The notes beneath the pieces were generated by a model that was given only the letters and a program-made list of their open reading frames with translations, searched no databases and was not told where the DNA came from. A program made the position numbers and the translations under genes. A stretch of DNA of 64,000 nt from UBA11606 sp049437325 (GTDB lineage Bacteria; Actinomycetota; Acidimicrobiia; Acidimicrobiales; Aldehydirespiratoraceae), in assembly GCA_049437325.1 (NCBI GenBank), contig JBMTIM010000005.1, forward strand, positions 1 through 64,000. Direction: 5' to 3'. Every line of letters starts with the position of its first letter. Position 1 is the stretch's first letter. Positions 14,618-22,645 of this stretch are shown here, piece after piece.

Positions 14618-15420
14618 CAGCGCTGCCACCCACGAGACGCCACGGGTTTGCGGCTCTTCCACCAGTACGCGGTGCCGAAGGCGAGTGCTGCGCCGATCGC
14701 TCCGAGTGTTCCGGGGTGCGGCACTCGAACCGTTCGACCCTCGAGCAGCAGTTGTGGATTGTCGAAGACCCGGATTTCCCAGCCTCGTTGTGTCGCTTCG
14801 CGAAGCAGGGCTCGGTCCGGGTTGACAGCCACCGGATGACCGACGGCCTCGAGCATCGGAAGATCGGTGATGGAGTCGGAGTACGCAAACGATTGGTGAA
14901 GGTCGAGACCGTGTTTCTTCGCTTCGTCGTTGATGGCGGTGACTTTGTTCTCGCCTGCCGAGTAGAACTCGACCTCGCCGGTGTAGCGGCCGGTGGCGTC
15001 AGTGCGGGCCCGGGTGGCGATGGCGTGGTCGACGCCGAGATGACGAGCGAGCGGGAGCACGATTTCTTCCGGCGACGCCGAGACCAGATAGACCCGGCGG
15101 CCCGCCGTGTGGTGGGAATCGATCAACTCGATGGCCTCGGTGTACACCAGGGGATCGATGATCTCGGTGAGCGCCGAATCGACGAGCTCTGCGATCCGCT
15201 GTCTCTCCCAGCCGACCGCGACCTTGAGGGCGGTCTCTCGCATCTTCTCCATGCGACCCTCGTCGGCGCCGAGGTATCGAAACACCATCTGCCCCCAGAG
15301 CGCGCGTGCCATGAGACGCCTGGTGAGCATGCCCTCCTGATGGAGCCGTGGCCCGAGGGCGAGCATCGCCGCCTTCGCGATGACCGTCTTGTCGAGGTCG
15401 AAGAATGCTGCTGCCACCAC
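14617..15420 (-). CDS. HAD-IB family hydrolase (SerB-like)
   Basis: This 267-residue protein belongs to the haloacid dehalogenase IB subfamily. Motif I is FFDLDKTV near the N terminus, motif II VYLVSASPEEIV (about 110), and motif III/IV the region SFAYSDSITDLPMLEAVG (about 185) with a Lys in GENKVTAINDEAKKHG. A C-terminal hydrophobic stretch (GTLGAIGAALAFGTAYWW) may anchor it to the membrane. GTG 15420 is chosen because TACGAT lies 6 nt upstream and motif I then falls at the usual position; an ATG 66 nt upstream is possible. It is divergent from the Tad pilus genes, as in mycobacteria (Rv3661 beside Rv3660c-Rv3654c), which suggests a functional tie. Phosphatase substrate unknown. Confidence 0.85.
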   Translation of the reverse strand: MVAAAFFDLDKTVIAKAAMLALGPRLHQEGMLTRRLMARALWGQMVFRYLGADEGRMEKMRETALKVAVGWERQRIAELVDSALTEIIDPLVYTEAIELIDSHHTAGRRVYLVSASPEEIVLPLARHLGVDHAIATRARTDATGRYTGEVEFYSAGENKVTAINDEAKKHGLDLHQSFAYSDSITDLPMLEAVGHPVAVNPDRALLREATQRGWEIRVFDNPQLLLEGRTVRVPHPGTLGAIGAALAFGTAYWWKSRKPVASRGWQR

Positions 15421-15426
15421 GTTGGC

Positions 15427-15432
15427 ATCGTA
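15427..15432 (-). promoter_or_regulatory. -10 element of the HAD hydrolase gene
   Basis: TACGAT (15432 down to 15427) ends 6 nt before GTG 15420. It supports the shorter start over ATG 15486. Confidence 0.5.
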
Positions 15433-15527
15433 GGTGGCTCTCCGTAGTGTCGAAGGGCGGTTGTCGAGCCGACGATCTGCCGCCATGCCGCCGACTTCCC
15501 CGTCGAGTGTCTCTCCGGGAGAATGTC

Positions 15528-16154
15528 GTGCTCGTCGTGTGTTGGTCGCCGAAGGGTGGCGTTGGGACGTCGGTCGTTTCGTGTGCGTTGGCCCTGCGAT
15601 CCGCGGCCGATGGCATGCCGACGCTGTTGGTCGACTTGGCCGGTGATCAGCCGGCGATTCTCGGCGTCGACGTTGGATCGTGCGAGGGTGTCGGTGATTG
15701 GCTCGGTGCTGGCGACGATGTCCCGATCGATGCTTTGGCTGCGCTCGAGGTCCCGGTGGCCGAGCGTCTCCACCTGCTGCCGCAGGGTGAACTCCGAGCC
15801 ACGGATCGGCTGCCTGTCTTCGGTGGGCTGATCACAGGACGCGGTCGTTGCGTCGTTGTCGATGCCGGGAACGCGTGCGGCTCGTCATGGGCCCCGCCGG
15901 GGCACCGGTCGGTGCTGGTGCTTCGCACCTGCTATCTGGCGGCCCGGCGCGCGGGTGTCGTCGACCCGTCGACCCATCTGGTCGTCATCGATGAGCCCGG
16001 CCGAGCACTGCGACCCTCCGACATCGGCGCTGCGGTTGGTGTTGCCCCGTGGGTCCGTTTGTCGTCAGACCCTGCCGTTGCGCGAGCGGTCGACGCCGGA
16101 CTGTTGGCGGCGAGGCTTCCTCGGTCGCTCAGGCCACTGACGGTGCCGTCATGA
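15528..16154 (+). CDS. TadZ/CpaE-like MinD-family ATPase (Ssd-type)
   Basis: This 208-residue P-loop protein has a deviant Walker A motif, SPKGGVGTS (residues 7-15), followed by CALALRSAADGMPTLLVDLAGDQP, typical of the MinD/ParA/CpaE group. In Tad systems the TadZ/CpaE ATPase localises the pilus assembly machine, and the mycobacterial orthologue of this position is the septum-site-determining protein Ssd (Rv3660c). It is much shorter than Ssd (about 350 residues) because the N-terminal receiver-like region is missing. GTG 15528 has GGAGA 5 nt upstream, and the ATP motif then lies at the N terminus. The stop overlaps the tadA start by ATGA. Confidence 0.8.
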   Translation: MLVVCWSPKGGVGTSVVSCALALRSAADGMPTLLVDLAGDQPAILGVDVGSCEGVGDWLGAGDDVPIDALAALEVPVAERLHLLPQGELRATDRLPVFGGLITGRGRCVVVDAGNACGSSWAPPGHRSVLVLRTCYLAARRAGVVDPSTHLVVIDEPGRALRPSDIGAAVGVAPWVRLSSDPAVARAVDAGLLAARLPRSLRPLTVPS

Positions 16155-17206
16155 TCGAGGCTGATCTGGTCGACGCTGTTCATCGGCTCCTGCTCGAACA
16201 CCCTGATGCTGACCCGGCAGATCTGCTCGTCGACCTTGCTCCGCTGGTGACTGCCGACCGACGCGTCGCCATCATTGGGGAGGTAGAGGCCCGACGTAGC
16301 GGTCTCGGCGCGCTCGATCGGTTCTTTGCCGACCCGACGGTCAGCGAGGTCATGATCAATGGTCCGGGTCCGGTCTGGATCGAACGTCACGGCCGGATCG
16401 AGTCGACGGAGACCGAACTCGACCGGGCCGAGATCGACCGGTTGGTCGAGCGGCTCGTCACGCCGATCGGACGTCGGGTCGACCAACGCTCGCCGTGTGT
16501 TGATGCTCGGCTCGACGACGGTAGTCGGGTCCACGTCGTGATCCCTCCGATCGCACTCGACGGGCCGTACGTGACGATTCGTCGTTTCGTGCTCCGCACG
16601 GTCGAACTCGAAGCGTTCGTCGACGGTGCCGGCGTGGGAATCCTCCGAGACGCGATCGCAACGCGACGGTCGGTGGTCGTCAGCGGAGGTACCGGGTCCG
16701 GCAAGACCACGCTGCTCAATGCGATCGCAGCCCACATCTGTGTGAACGAACGACTCGTGACGGTCGAGGATGCCGCCGAACTCCAGCTTCGCCACCCCCA
16801 TGTCGTCCGTCTCGAGAGTCGCCCCGAGTCAGCCGAAGGGGTTGGTCTCCTCACCATCCGCGATCTCGTCCGAAACGCCCTGCGGATGCGGCCCGACCGA
16901 CTCATCGTCGGTGAGGTACGGGGCGAGGAGGCGTTCGATCTGATGCACGCCCTCAACACCGGTCACCGCGGCTGTCTGTGCACGGTCCATGCGAACTCGC
17001 CGATCGATGCGTTGCGAAGGCTCGAGGGACTGGCGGTCATGGGCGGTGACGGACTTCCGCTCGACGCCGTTCGCGCCCAACTCTGGTCGGCGATCGATGT
17101 GGTCGTTCATGTCGAGCGCGGATCGGACGGGAGTCGCAAGGTCACCTCGATTGCTGAAGTTGGCGACGAATGCCTCCAGGAGCGGTGGCCTCGAGTTGCG
17201 ACCTGA
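16151..17206 (+). CDS. tadA: TadA/CpaF family type IV secretion-like ATPase
   Basis: This hexameric ATPase powers Tad/Flp pilus assembly at the inner face of the membrane. In 351 residues I see the N-terminal domain with DRFFADPTVSEVMINGPGPVWIERHGRIE, the linker TIRRFVLRTVELEAFVDGAG, the Walker A motif GGTGSGKTTLLNAI (about 180), the Asp box VTVEDAAELQL, the Walker B region MRPDRLIVGEVRGEEAFDLMHALNTGHRGCLCTVHANS, and the C-terminal helices. All are standard for CpaF. It overlaps tadZ by 4 nt and precedes tadB, so it belongs to one operon. Confidence 0.93.
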   Translation: MIEADLVDAVHRLLLEHPDADPADLLVDLAPLVTADRRVAIIGEVEARRSGLGALDRFFADPTVSEVMINGPGPVWIERHGRIESTETELDRAEIDRLVERLVTPIGRRVDQRSPCVDARLDDGSRVHVVIPPIALDGPYVTIRRFVLRTVELEAFVDGAGVGILRDAIATRRSVVVSGGTGSGKTTLLNAIAAHICVNERLVTVEDAAELQLRHPHVVRLESRPESAEGVGLLTIRDLVRNALRMRPDRLIVGEVRGEEAFDLMHALNTGHRGCLCTVHANSPIDALRRLEGLAVMGGDGLPLDAVRAQLWSAIDVVVHVERGSDGSRKVTSIAEVGDECLQERWPRVAT

Positions 17207-17216
17207 GTCACTGCTC

Positions 17217-17888
17217 GTGTTCACCACCCTGTGCGGAGCCGGTCTCCCGGCGACCCGAGCTCCCCGTCGCATGCACGAACCCGGGATGTCAACGTCGTCC
17301 AGTACCGATCGGGCCGGTTGGCTCCACCCGTGGCTCGATCGGCATCGACGCCGACGTGCGAGACGCGAGGCGCTCCCGTTGGCTCTCGAACTTTTGGCTC
17401 GCGAACTTCGATCGGGCGTGTCGATCGTGCGCGCGTTCGAGCATGTCGCTCCCATCGTCGATCCTGTGCTCGAGATGCCGGTGGTGGTCGAACGACTTCG
17501 TCAGGGGTCGATGCTCGCCCCTGCGATCGATTGGTGGGTCGATCGCTTCGACGCCGAGGACGGCTCGGTCGTCGCCGCCGTGTTCCACCTGGGAACCGAG
17601 ACGGGAACGGCGATCGCCGGTGCGCTCGATCGCGCCGCAGCGAGCATTCGAGCGCGAAGCGAGCTTTCGGCCGAAGTCGCTGCGCTGACGGCACAAAGTC
17701 GAGCCTCGGCGATCCTGGTCGGAGCTGCGCCGGTCGGGTTCGGCCTCGTGCTCACCGTCGCGGAGCCATCAGCGATCTCGTTTCTCTTCGGATCTGTATC
17801 GGGTCTGGCATGCCTGGTGATCGGCCTCGGCCTCGATGCGCTCGGCTTCTGGTGGATGCGTCGACTCGTGGCCCGGGTCGCGCCATGA
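17217..17888 (+). CDS. TadB-like inner-membrane platform protein
   Basis: This is one of two GspF/TadB/TadC-domain proteins that form the membrane platform for pilus assembly. The core (about 40-150) reads LPLALELLARELRSGVSIVRAFEHVAP, then VVAAVFHLGTETGTAIAGALDRAAASIRARSEL, the helical GspF pattern. Two C-terminal membrane segments follow (ASAILVGAAPVGFGLVLTV and ISFLFGSVSGLACLVIGLGLDALGFWWM). The N terminus is uncertain: TTG 17196, GTG 17217 and ATG 17271 are all in frame and none has a good ribosome-binding site. GTG 17217 is used as a compromise. The stop overlaps the tadC ATG. Compared with proteobacterial TadB (about 320 residues) it is short, as usual in actinobacteria. Confidence 0.75.
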   Translation: MFTTLCGAGLPATRAPRRMHEPGMSTSSSTDRAGWLHPWLDRHRRRRARREALPLALELLARELRSGVSIVRAFEHVAPIVDPVLEMPVVVERLRQGSMLAPAIDWWVDRFDAEDGSVVAAVFHLGTETGTAIAGALDRAAASIRARSELSAEVAALTAQSRASAILVGAAPVGFGLVLTVAEPSAISFLFGSVSGLACLVIGLGLDALGFWWMRRLVARVAP

Positions 17889-18649
17889 CGCTCGTGGTTG
17901 GGTCGCTGCTGAGCATCGCCGGGTTGGTGTGCCTCTCGCTCCTCGATCCCCCGCCTCGCCGTCGCCGGAAACGGATTCGCAGCACGGATCCTGTTGCCCG
18001 GCTCGGCGCCCTGATCCACAAGCACACCGGTGAGTGGCTGCCCTCGCTCGACGCAGTGCAAGAACGTGTCGTCGGTTGGTCGGCGATCCTTGGCGTTGTC
18101 ATGGGTGGGTTCATCCTTCCGCTGGCGCCGGTACCGCTCCTGGTTGTCGCTGTGGTCGGTATCACCCGAACCCGGACCGATCGAGTTCGGTATCGAACGA
18201 CGATCGACGGGGGCATGGTGCAGCTTGTCGATCTGCTCTCGCTGGCGGTGGCAGCTGGGCTCTCGCTGCGCCGTGCGTTCGCAGCAGTGGCTCCGAGGCT
18301 GCCTCGAGAACACGGGGTTCTCGTGGAGGCCCTGCTCGAGCGGGTTCAGCACGGCGAACGCTTGGTGACGGCGCTGCAGCAGTACGGCGATGAACTCGGA
18401 AGATCGGGCCATGAACTGGTTGCGATCCTGATCGCATCGGAGCGCGACGGGGCCCCGCTCGCACGTGGGCTGGAACGGGCGGCCGATGCGGTGCGGCGGG
18501 CACAACGGCGTGATCTGGAGCGGCGTGCGCGGCGGCTTCCGGTGACGTTGCTGGTGCCGCTGGTCTGCTGCGTGTTGCCGGCCTTCGTGGTGTTGACCGT
18601 TGTGCCGCTCCTTGCCGGCTCGCTCGGTGACCTGCGGTTCCCGACATGA
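17885..18649 (+). CDS. TadC-like inner-membrane platform protein
   Basis: This is the second GspF/T2SSF-domain platform protein, 254 residues. It starts with a membrane segment (LVVGSLLSIAGLVCLSLL) and a basic patch (PPPRRRRKRIR). Two more segments near residues 60-90 (WSAILGVVMGGFILPLAPVPLLVVAVVGI) come before the cytoplasmic helical domain (MVQLVDLLSLAVAAGLSLRRAFAAVAPRLP, then LGRSGHELVAILIASERDGAPLARGLERAADAVRRAQRRDLERRARRLP). A final membrane helix (VTLLVPLVCCVLPAFVVLTVVPLL) closes the protein. This is the standard TadC arrangement. It overlaps tadB by ATGA and is followed 69 nt later by the pilin gene. Confidence 0.85.
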   Translation: MTLVVGSLLSIAGLVCLSLLDPPPRRRRKRIRSTDPVARLGALIHKHTGEWLPSLDAVQERVVGWSAILGVVMGGFILPLAPVPLLVVAVVGITRTRTDRVRYRTTIDGGMVQLVDLLSLAVAAGLSLRRAFAAVAPRLPREHGVLVEALLERVQHGERLVTALQQYGDELGRSGHELVAILIASERDGAPLARGLERAADAVRRAQRRDLERRARRLPVTLLVPLVCCVLPAFVVLTVVPLLAGSLGDLRFPT

Positions 18650-18718
18650 GCACGCGGTTTCTGGACTCCCCCCGCTCTGCACACGATGCCGGGTCGCCCG
18701 GCGAAAAAGGAGAAGATC

Positions 18719-18934
18719 ATGTCCCTCGAGTTCAGCGCTACCCGTCGATGCGTGTCGCCGCTGACGTTCGTCACCTCGCGCCACGACCGGGGCCAGGCCA
18801 CCGCCGAATACGCCCTGGTGATCCTCGGCGCGGCAGCGATCGCGCTGTTGGTGATCGGCTGGGCGTCGAGCACGTCAGCGGTGAGCGATCTGCTCGATCG
18901 GGTTGTGCGCGCTGTCGCCGATCGGGTCGCATGA
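18719..18934 (+). CDS. Flp-type pilin (DUF4244-like)
   Basis: This is the small pilin of the Tad locus, 71 residues. A polar leader of about 31 residues ends in a Gly followed by QATAEYALVILGAAAIALLV, the Flp prepilin pattern of Gly, five residues including the invariant Glu at +5 and Tyr, then a hydrophobic helix. The conserved Glu-Tyr pair is required for processing and assembly in the family. The C terminus is short and amphipathic (VSDLLDRVVRAVADRVA). ATG 18719 has an excellent ribosome-binding site (AAGGAG, 6-nt spacing), the strongest in the locus, fitting high expression of a structural subunit. No prepilin peptidase is encoded nearby. Confidence 0.85.
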   Translation: MSLEFSATRRCVSPLTFVTSRHDRGQATAEYALVILGAAAIALLVIGWASSTSAVSDLLDRVVRAVADRVA

Positions 18935-19338
18935 TGCGCCGGTTCGGGGCTCACGGTTGTGCCGGGGGCCCCGACCGGCCGGGCCGTAGCGGTGCTGGAC
19001 AGGCGACGGTCGAAGTTGCGCTCGTCTTGCCGCTGGTCGCAGTCATCGCACTTGCGGTGGTGCAGGTTGGACTGATCGTCCACGCCCGGGTGATGGTCAC
19101 CCATGCTGCCCGGGAGGCGGTTCGCGTCGCTGCGGTGGGTGGCACCGATGAATCCGTGGAGCGGGCGGCAGCGTCGGCAGGGGGTCTCGACCCGAGTCGT
19201 CTCGAAGTGACCGTTGCATCCGCGCAAGGTCGGGTCCACGTTCGAATCTCCTACACGGCGGCGACCGATGTGCCGCTGCTCGGTGGCCTCGTGGGAACGG
19301 TGCCGCTCACGGCGAGCGCCTCGATGCGCCTCGAGTGA
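18931..19338 (+). CDS. TadE-like minor pilin
   Basis: This 135-residue pseudopilin-like protein starts by a 4-nt overlap (ATGA) with the Flp pilin gene. After a basic, Gly-rich leader it carries GQATVEVALVLPLVAVIALAVVQVGLIVHARVMVTHAAREAVRVAA. This is the TadE signature: a Glu at +5 of the mature protein, a single membrane helix and a following conserved AAREA segment. The C-terminal part (about 85-135) is a small periplasmic domain of beta strands (RLEVTVASAQGRVHVRISYTA). TadE-type proteins are minor subunits or anchors of the pilus. Its stop codon abuts the stop of the convergent thioesterase gene. Confidence 0.85.
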   Translation: MMRRFGAHGCAGGPDRPGRSGAGQATVEVALVLPLVAVIALAVVQVGLIVHARVMVTHAAREAVRVAAVGGTDESVERAAASAGGLDPSRLEVTVASAQGRVHVRISYTAATDVPLLGGLVGTVPLTASASMRLE

Positions 19339-20208
19339 TCAGGCCGCCGGCTTGAAACCGGGGGCAAGTTCGGGGTGGTAGTCGCCGTCCTCCTGTGCTC
19401 GTACGGCGGCAGGGAGTGCCATCGATCGACGTTCCGTGAGGTTGAAGCACAGGTCGATGGTCTCGGATGCAACGATCGCTTCCCCCGTCTCGGTGTTGAA
19501 GCTCCAAGCGATGTCTCGTCCGATCTTCTCACCGGCTTCGAGCGACGCCCGAAAGGTCTGTACCGGGGTGCCCAGCGCAAGGGGACGGTGCCGGAACCAG
19601 ACCCGCTGTTCCATCACGACGAAGGCGTAGCGGGTGCCGTCGGGAAGGACCCGCACCCACGATGCCTCGTCCTCCATCCGCTCGCCACCCCACAGCACGC
19701 TTCCGTAGTTGGATGCAGGAACCGTCTCGGCCCCCATGGTGTCGTCTCGGTCGATGACCCGCGGCTTCCGGTTGGCCAAGCCGAGCTCGCGAACTCGGGT
19801 GAGCGATGGCGCAGTTGCGAGTGCATCGGTGTCGAGATCGAGGCTCCGCGGCGCTCCGTATCGGGGCGGTTCGAATGCCGGCGCATCGACCGGTGCATGC
19901 TCCAGTTCGTGCACGAAGGTTGCGGCCAGATCGTCGTTGGCCCGGTTTCGCAGCTCGTGGTAGATCCGAAGACGGTCACTGCCGGGAATGACGGCACTTC
20001 GGACCTCCAGTTCGGTGCCCTCCATCTGTTCGTGGTGGTGGCGGGTGTACGCGCTCAGCAGATGGGGCTGCTCGAGGCCGAGCCGCTCGCTGAACGTCCG
20101 AGTCGCGGCACTGGCGTTCATGCCGTAGTACCGCACGTTCATATGGCCCAGATCGTCGATCTGGTCGGGATCGACCGTGCTCTGATGGGTGACGACGAGT
20201 GGATTCAC
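19339..20208 (-). CDS. Double-hotdog acyl-CoA thioesterase-like protein
   Basis: This 289-residue cytosolic protein has two hotdog (4HBT-like) modules. The first starts VDPDQIDDLGHMNVRYYGMNASAATRTF, the pattern of acyl-CoA thioesterases with an Asp/Asn-containing active-site loop before a Met/Tyr helix. The second covers about 165-270 (WVRVLPDGTRYAFVVMEQRVWFRHRPLALGTPVQTF, then IDLCFNLTERRSMALP). Fusions of two hotdog domains occur in thioesterases and in acyl dehydratases; the first motif favours a thioesterase. Substrate unknown. The GTG start has CAGACT 6 nt upstream, a weaker version of the leaderless box seen elsewhere. It is convergent with tadE with no intergenic base. Confidence 0.75.
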   Translation of the reverse strand: MNPLVVTHQSTVDPDQIDDLGHMNVRYYGMNASAATRTFSERLGLEQPHLLSAYTRHHHEQMEGTELEVRSAVIPGSDRLRIYHELRNRANDDLAATFVHELEHAPVDAPAFEPPRYGAPRSLDLDTDALATAPSLTRVRELGLANRKPRVIDRDDTMGAETVPASNYGSVLWGGERMEDEASWVRVLPDGTRYAFVVMEQRVWFRHRPLALGTPVQTFRASLEAGEKIGRDIAWSFNTETGEAIVASETIDLCFNLTERRSMALPAAVRAQEDGDYHPELAPGFKPAA

Positions 20209-20293
20209 CGGTGCAGTCTGCCGTCGCCTGGGTCGATCGCACGCCCGGCCGCAGCACTCCTCGTGTTGTCGTGGCCGAGTGGGCCCGCTCCGT

Positions 20294-22582
20294 TCACACG
20301 ATGTGGTCGAGGAGCGTCAGGGCTCCAGATTTGTCGAGTGGCTCGTTGCCGTTGCCGCACTTCGGTGACTGGACACACGAGGGGCACCCGTCCTGACAGG
20401 GACAACTCCGGATCGCTTCCCGGGTTGCTTCCAGGTGCTCGGCCCCGGCCTCCCAGCCGAGTTCGGCGATACCGGCACCGCCGGGGTAGCCGTCGTAGAT
20501 GAACACCGTCGGGCCCGCCGTGTCATGGTGATGAACCGTCGACACACCGCCGACGTCCCATCGATCGCAGATGGTGAACAGAGGCAACATGGCGATGGCT
20601 GCGTGTTCGGCGGCGTGCAGCGTGCCGGCGGGGTCGCCGCCAGCTGCCACGACTGCCTCGACGACAGTGGGGTCGAGGACGTACCAGAAGGCCCGGGTGT
20701 GCAGACGTTGGTCGGGCAGGTCGAGCGACTCGGTGGCGAGGAGCTTGCGCGAGAAGGTGTCCCGGAGCTGGTAGCCGGTGACGCTGGTGACCACCTCGAC
20801 CTCGCCGAGGAACAGTGTCGCGTTGCCGACCCGCTTTGACGCATGAACCGCAGTGACCGAGATGTTGGTGTCGCTGCGGGCCTGCGTATAGGTGGTGTGG
20901 TCACACTCGACGACACGAGCATGCCCTTCGTCGAGATCGAGCCGGACGACTTCGAACGATTGGCCTCGGTGAAGGTACACCGCACCGTCGTGCACCGAGG
21001 TGAGTGCTCGGTGCTCGTCGACGGTGCCGATGAGCCGTTCGGAGTGATGCTCGATGATCTTGATCTCACCCGAGGTGCCGTTCCGTAGACCGACGGAGCG
21101 CGATGGAAAGCCCGTACCGCACCAGTGGGCGAATGGCTCGTCGTGGCCGTTGCGTCGACGCTGCCGCAGGCGGAGTTGGTCCTGGCGAACGAGGTCACGC
21201 ACGCCGTCGTGAAGCTCGGATTCGGGCCAGAAACGCAGATCGTCCCACGAGAGCGGAAGTTCATATGCGGCACAGGCGAGGTGTGGGCCGAGGATGTACG
21301 GATTCGACGTGTTGATCACGGCCGGTTCCGGTGATCGTTCGAAGACGTCGCGAGGATGCCGCATCAGGTAGCGGTCGAGCTGGTCTTCGCCGGCGACCAG
21401 TACCGTGACGCTCGGCTCACGACGGCGTCCGGCGCGACCAGCCTGCTGCCACATCGACGCAATCGTCCCCGGGAAGCCGTTCATCACGCAGGCATCGAGA
21501 TCCCCGATGTCGACCCCGAGTTCGAGTGCGGATGTGGCAACGACCCCGCGAAGCGCGCCGGACGTCAAGTCGTCTTCGATCTCTCGACGCTCGTCGGCCA
21601 GATACCCGGCTCGGTACGACACGACACGTCGCTCGAGATGTGGGGGAAGTCGCCTCCTGATGTCGGCGGCGATGAGTTCGGTGCTCTTTCGGCTTCGGCA
21701 AAAGGTGATCGTGCGGTGGCCGGACGCAATGAGGGCAGCAGCGACCGTGGCGACCTCGCTGTTGGTCGAGGAGCGAGCTCCGCTGTCCTCGTCGATTGTC
21801 GGAGGATCGAGCAGTGCGAACCGACGGGGTCCCTTTGGTGACCCGTCGTCGGAGACGGCCTCAACCGGAGCGCCGCACAGCTCGGCGGCAAGGCGTTCGG
21901 GACGACCGATCGTCGCCGACGTGAATACGAAGGTCGGGTCGGCACCGTAGTGGCGACAGATCCGCCGGAGGCGACGAAGCACGTGGGCGACATGAGAGCC
22001 GAACACGCCGCGAAGCACGTGCAATTCGTCGACCACGACGTATCGCAGGCGCATGAAGAATGTGTCCCACTTCTCGTGCCGAGGGAGCAGACCGCCGTGC
22101 AGCATTTCGGGGTTGGTGAGCACAACGTTGGCGGTATCGCGAATGGCGACTCGTTCGTCGGATCCGGCGTCACCGTCGTATGCACCGGCAACGAGTCCGG
22201 GGTAGGCAGCGTCTTCGAAGGCCCGAAGTTGGTCGTGGGCAAGGGCCTTGGTGGGGTACAGCAGCAGTGCGGTGGCCGGTTTGATCGGGTCGGCCACGGC
22301 CTCGGCAATCGGGAGCTGAAAGCATCGCGACTTTCCCGATGCGGTGCCGGTGGCGATGACGACGTTGTGACCGGATCGGATCAAATCGATGGCCTCGGCC
22401 TGATGACGCCACAGCGGCCAGCGCTCGAGGTCGGGTTCGAGCCAGTCGGGGAGCGGGTGACTGAGTGTGCCGTGTTGCTCGGGTCGCTCGACAAGGTGCT
22501 CGATGTGGACCAGCCGACCATCCGCGTGCAGCTGGTCGAGCAGTACCTCGAAGGGTGCCGACGAGTCCGAAGCGAGCGCCAC
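20294..22582 (-). CDS. DEAD/DEAH-box helicase with DUF1998-type C-terminal cysteine cluster (YprA/MrfA family)
   Basis: This is a superfamily 2 helicase of 762 residues. Residues 50-470 contain the core: LWRHQAEAIDLIRSGHNVVIATGTASGKS (Q-like motif and motif I), VLTNPEMLH, VVDELHV (motif II, DELH), FVFTSATIG (motif III), TITFCRSRKSTEL (IV), VATSALELGVDIGDLDACV (V) and WQQAGRAGRR (VI). The C-terminal part has the DUF1998 pattern, with four Cys in CPCQDGCPSCVQSPKCG near 735-750, presumably binding zinc. Family members such as Bacillus MrfA act in repair of crosslinked or alkylated DNA. Mycobacteria carry a homologue (Rv3649) in the same neighbourhood between topA and the tad genes. The GTG start has TAACAT 6 nt upstream. 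Confidence 0.9.
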   Translation of the reverse strand: MALASDSSAPFEVLLDQLHADGRLVHIEHLVERPEQHGTLSHPLPDWLEPDLERWPLWRHQAEAIDLIRSGHNVVIATGTASGKSRCFQLPIAEAVADPIKPATALLLYPTKALAHDQLRAFEDAAYPGLVAGAYDGDAGSDERVAIRDTANVVLTNPEMLHGGLLPRHEKWDTFFMRLRYVVVDELHVLRGVFGSHVAHVLRRLRRICRHYGADPTFVFTSATIGRPERLAAELCGAPVEAVSDDGSPKGPRRFALLDPPTIDEDSGARSSTNSEVATVAAALIASGHRTITFCRSRKSTELIAADIRRRLPPHLERRVVSYRAGYLADERREIEDDLTSGALRGVVATSALELGVDIGDLDACVMNGFPGTIASMWQQAGRAGRRREPSVTVLVAGEDQLDRYLMRHPRDVFERSPEPAVINTSNPYILGPHLACAAYELPLSWDDLRFWPESELHDGVRDLVRQDQLRLRQRRRNGHDEPFAHWCGTGFPSRSVGLRNGTSGEIKIIEHHSERLIGTVDEHRALTSVHDGAVYLHRGQSFEVVRLDLDEGHARVVECDHTTYTQARSDTNISVTAVHASKRVGNATLFLGEVEVVTSVTGYQLRDTFSRKLLATESLDLPDQRLHTRAFWYVLDPTVVEAVVAAGGDPAGTLHAAEHAAIAMLPLFTICDRWDVGGVSTVHHHDTAGPTVFIYDGYPGGAGIAELGWEAGAEHLEATREAIRSCPCQDGCPSCVQSPKCGNGNEPLDKSGALTLLDHIV

Positions 22583-22602
22583 GGGCCGATGTTATGGCCC
22601 GT
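22581..22602 (-). promoter_or_regulatory. Inverted repeat enclosing the helicase -10 element and start codon
   Basis: ACGGGCC (22581-22587) and GGCCCGT (22596-22602) are perfect 7-bp arms. The minus-strand -10 hexamer TAACAT (22594 down to 22589) lies in the 8-nt centre, and the left arm overlaps the GTG start (22582-22580). The layout fits a repressor operator on a leaderless promoter. Confidence 0.45.
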
Positions 22603-22632
22603 CGATGACCGAATCACACCGATGTGGTCCGA

Positions 22633-22638
22633 TACCGT
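22633..22638 (+). promoter_or_regulatory. -10 element of the STAS gene
   Basis: TACCGT ends 7 nt before GTG 22646 and supports that start over ATG 22622, which lies upstream of the hexamer. Confidence 0.45.
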
Positions 22639-22645
22639 GCAACGA

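Noticed and set aside
16989..17216. Upstream extension of the TadB-like protein into tadA
   Set aside because: It is out-of-frame shadow of tadA with no GspF features; real homology begins after about 17280.
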